From the NCBI GenBank assembly GCA_963565915.1, contig OY751486.1, positions 2,852,001 through 2,916,000 on the forward strand: 64,000 nucleotides of DNA. Reading direction: 5' to 3'. Numbering within the stretch: position 1 is the stretch's first letter; every line of letters starts with the position of its first letter. This stretch comes from Entoloma clypeatum. Taxonomy: Eukaryota > Basidiomycota > Agaricomycetes > Agaricales > Entolomataceae. The translations under genes and the position numbers were made by a program. Shown in pieces: positions 61,716-64,000 of this stretch. The notes beneath the pieces are model-generated. The model ran no database searches. It was not told where the DNA came from and saw only the letters and a program-made list of their open reading frames with translations.

Positions 61716-64000
61716 TCAAATTATGAAGCCCACCGCCTGCCCCATTATGTCATCCGGATCATACTTCTGTCGAAGGCCTTTCAACTCCTCATAATTGTCG
61801 CGATAAATGTGTTTGACCGAAGTGTCTTCGAGTGCAATGTTGAGGTAAATCGGGAGGTCATCGGTGGCGCATCCCTCGCTCACAGCGACCCCGTGTAACT
61901 CGCTCAAGGCCTTCTTAATGGCCGCGCGCCAAAAATCATCGTTGTCCCTCCCCGACCATTCAAACCATCCAATCAAAGGATAAAAAACCTTGCCTTCTTC
62001 GTGTGGCCAGGCGGAGTCTTGTTGTTTGATACCGTTGAATGAATCCTTATGGAACGGCCATATTTCGAAGCTGGCTCGTCTCCCGTTGTGCGCCTTCATC
62101 ATACTCGCCAATTCCTACGAGGCGAGTTGGTTCAGACGCGAAAGCTTTTGTAAATTTGGTTGGTTGGCCCTACTTTTGCCTGTTTCTCGGTGTTGTCTAG
62201 AAGCTTGCGCGTGAAACCTGTGACCGAGAGACTGGCCATTCTCCCTCTGGGGTCGGGAGGACTGGGAAGGTATCTCGATAAGCCTCGATCCTGTCAACCT
62301 TGAGGAGTCTGGGAACGCACCTCGCCATCACCACTTCCCTATTTCCAGCTTTGAACAGCGTGAATGAATTTCTGTTAATCAAGGCATTAAGCACCTGCTT
62401 CACCAACACAGGATTGACATGGAAACGCACGGATCGACTTCGCGTCCGTCCTCAATTGATTTGAAGAACTTTCTATAAATCGAAAAGACAAATAAACGCC
62501 GCCTCTCCGGCACAGACAGAGGGTTGGAGGCACCTCTCGATTAGATCTCCGGCTTTGAGTATATTTCTGTGAGTTGGGAGGATAAGCGCTTGTTCCGTTT
62601 ATCCAGAAGATTGGGAGGACTCACCCCGCTATTTCATATGAAGCATTCAAGCACACAAAGTCGGAATCACTATAGGTGGAAACGTTCAGCACCTAGTCTG
62701 GTGATTCAAAAATTGGGAAACCTTTGTAGCGCCTCCAATGAGACAGGTAAGTGTCTGAGAGCGAAGGCCTCGTAGACATCCTGAAGAGACATCTGATCGG
62801 AACCGCCAAAGAAAAACGGTACTAAATCCCTGCTCCCACTCGTCCTTGCAATCTCACGAAATTCGGAGAAGGGGTCCAGGGGGGAGATACCATAGTACCA
62901 GAACGCGACTCCAACATATGACTGTCACAGATAAACGAATGTTCAGAACACTGGGATAATAAATACCTCTGGTTCGCCGTCCTTGAGATCATGTCGAAAT
63001 ACCATGAGAGCTACTGCCTCCGGGGGCGCTCCACTCTGGATGAACAAGAGCATAGCGTCCTTGATGAGACTGCTATATTCTTGGTTGAATTTATATGTGA
63101 AGATGTGGTCACGCTACATCAACTACCAGTCAGTGAGAGTCAGCCAATGCGACACGGAGACGAACCCTGCGGGCGTCATCGTAAGCCTGGAGAGTGAACT
63201 GTGTGACGACCCCGAAGTTATGTGCTCCTCCCTACCAATCAGGACGAATATGATCAGTATGGCCATATTATGGTGGTAGGGGGATCTGATCATACCTTAA
63301 GAGCCTTAAAAAGGTCAGGATTCTCTTGAGGGTTGGCGTTACGAAGATCTCTAGCACCCGGCACATGGACCTGGAACCCGACAATGTTGTCCATACCCAA
63401 TCCATACTTATTGGTCAGGAGGGAATAACCGCCACCCAAAAGCCATCCAGATACTCCAACCAAAGGATCTCCACCGACTACGCCCAGCCCCTGGCCAGAA
63501 GTAGCCTTTTCGAAATGGTCGTAGACCTCGCGCCAGGTGACACCCGACCCAACGTCGAGAGTCTTCTTTTCCTTGTGATATTTGATATTTTTAAATTGAT
63601 TCATAGAAATGAGGATGCCCTGGGGAGGAAGAATCTTCGGAATAGAAATATGACCTCCATTCTTGACCTGCGGGACCGCTCATGTGGATCGCTGAGATTT
63701 GATAATAAAGTGGGCTCAGACATACCGCGAATGGATATTTCTTCGCTGCAATAACTTCCATCTGAAATGGCCCAACATCAAATGGAACCATAAGTGCGAG
63801 ACTCCAAAATCGCTCACAATCGCACGTAAGTCACTCTCAGAACCTGGTTCCAGGACCAAGGCAGTGACATCCCTGATACCGTTCCCGAAGTAGTGATATA
63901 CGGCAGTTTCGTATTCTGGTGTTCCTGTGGACGATGATGATGGAGATTTTACATCTTTCGGAGAATACCAATCCATACCAGGCACACAGATATGGATTGT
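61716..64000 (-). CDS. FAD-linked oxidoreductase, BBE/6-hydroxy-D-nicotine oxidase type (5'-partial)
   Basis: The gene runs off the right edge. Read from 64000 downward: an N-terminal part (DWYSPKDVKSPSSSS, VYHYFGNGIRDVTALVLEPG, SDLRAI); intron 63817-63762; MEVIAAKKYPFA; intron 63725-63668; VKNGGHISIPKILPP with the GGH motif of the FAD-binding PCMH fold; VGSGVTWREVYDHFEKATSG and GVSGWLLGGGYSLLTNKYGL to 63296; intron 63295-63232; GGAHNFGVVTQFTLQAYDDA; then FKFNQEY-like and SYVGVAFWYYGISPLDPFSE exons. The BBE domain ends the protein: SAWPHEEGKVFYPLIGWFEW, LPIYLNIALEDTSVKHIYRD, YDPDDIMGQAVGF, TGA at 61718-61716. Exons between about 62250 and 62750 could not be joined with certainty and may be damaged. 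Such enzymes oxidise alcohols, sugars or alkaloid-like compounds using covalently bound FAD. Confidence 0.85.

Overview
The window looks like a piece of a basidiomycete (probably Agaricomycete) nuclear genome. The host genes have many short introns (about 48-68 nt, GTNNGT...YAG), there are no bacterial-style operons, and the mobile elements are fungal types: Ty1/copia, chromodomain Ty3/gypsy, hAT and pogo. Roughly two thirds of the 64 kb is mobile or repeat-derived. Coding genes and element boundaries were read directly. Family names rest on recognised motifs, because no search could be run.

Layout: 1-4675, 3' part of a copia element (copia-1). 6130-8262 (-), a six-exon-type trypsin-fold protease gene. 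8906-9574 (-), an ORF with three SUMO-interacting-like motifs. 10265-11600, simple and minisatellite-like repeats. 11715-24804 (-), copia-2, split by a recent, apparently intact chromodomain gypsy element (gypsy-1, 13528-20092) with a CTTTA target duplication and matching 368-bp LTRs. 24805-27405, tandem arrays in opposite orientation around a non-coding loop (foldback-like). 27599-28660 (-), a RecQ-type helicase remnant. 29954-30660, a decayed 5' fragment of a gypsy-1 relative. 34391-35311, a hairpin element. 35614-36982, a hAT non-autonomous element with an 8-bp target duplication. 37576-38191 (-), a PD-(D/E)XK-like gene. 39005-40690, a decayed zinc-finger gene of a fungal-specific family. 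41115-47185, gypsy-2, a chromovirus with nonsense codons. 47273-47958, another hairpin. 48656-49504, a pogo-type element that encodes only a CENP-B-like DNA-binding domain. 49702-51334, a GT69 (CAP59-type) glycosyltransferase. 51434-53283, a miniature LTR retrotransposon with 157/158-bp LTRs and a single 298-codon ORF. 54487-61322, an ABCC/MRP ABC transporter with more than 30 introns. 61716-64000 (-), a BBE-type FAD oxidoreductase that runs off the window.

Strongest unusual signals: (i) the miniature LTR element with its own unrecognised ORF carrying three TQT/IQT motifs; (ii) a probable Tf1-like self-priming arrangement in both chromoviruses, where the predicted transcript 5' end is complementary to a site 2 nt past the LTR; (iii) extra ORFs in gypsy-1, one upstream of gag and one downstream of pol; (iv) a pogo element reduced to its DNA-binding domain; (v) a CpG-to-TpG decay footprint, with CGA-to-TGA nonsense directly visible between an intact and a decayed copy; (vi) several foldback structures.

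The host genes show no shared pathway. The transporter, glycosyltransferase and FAD oxidase are neighbours in a gene-rich island at 49.7-64 kb, with independent promoters.
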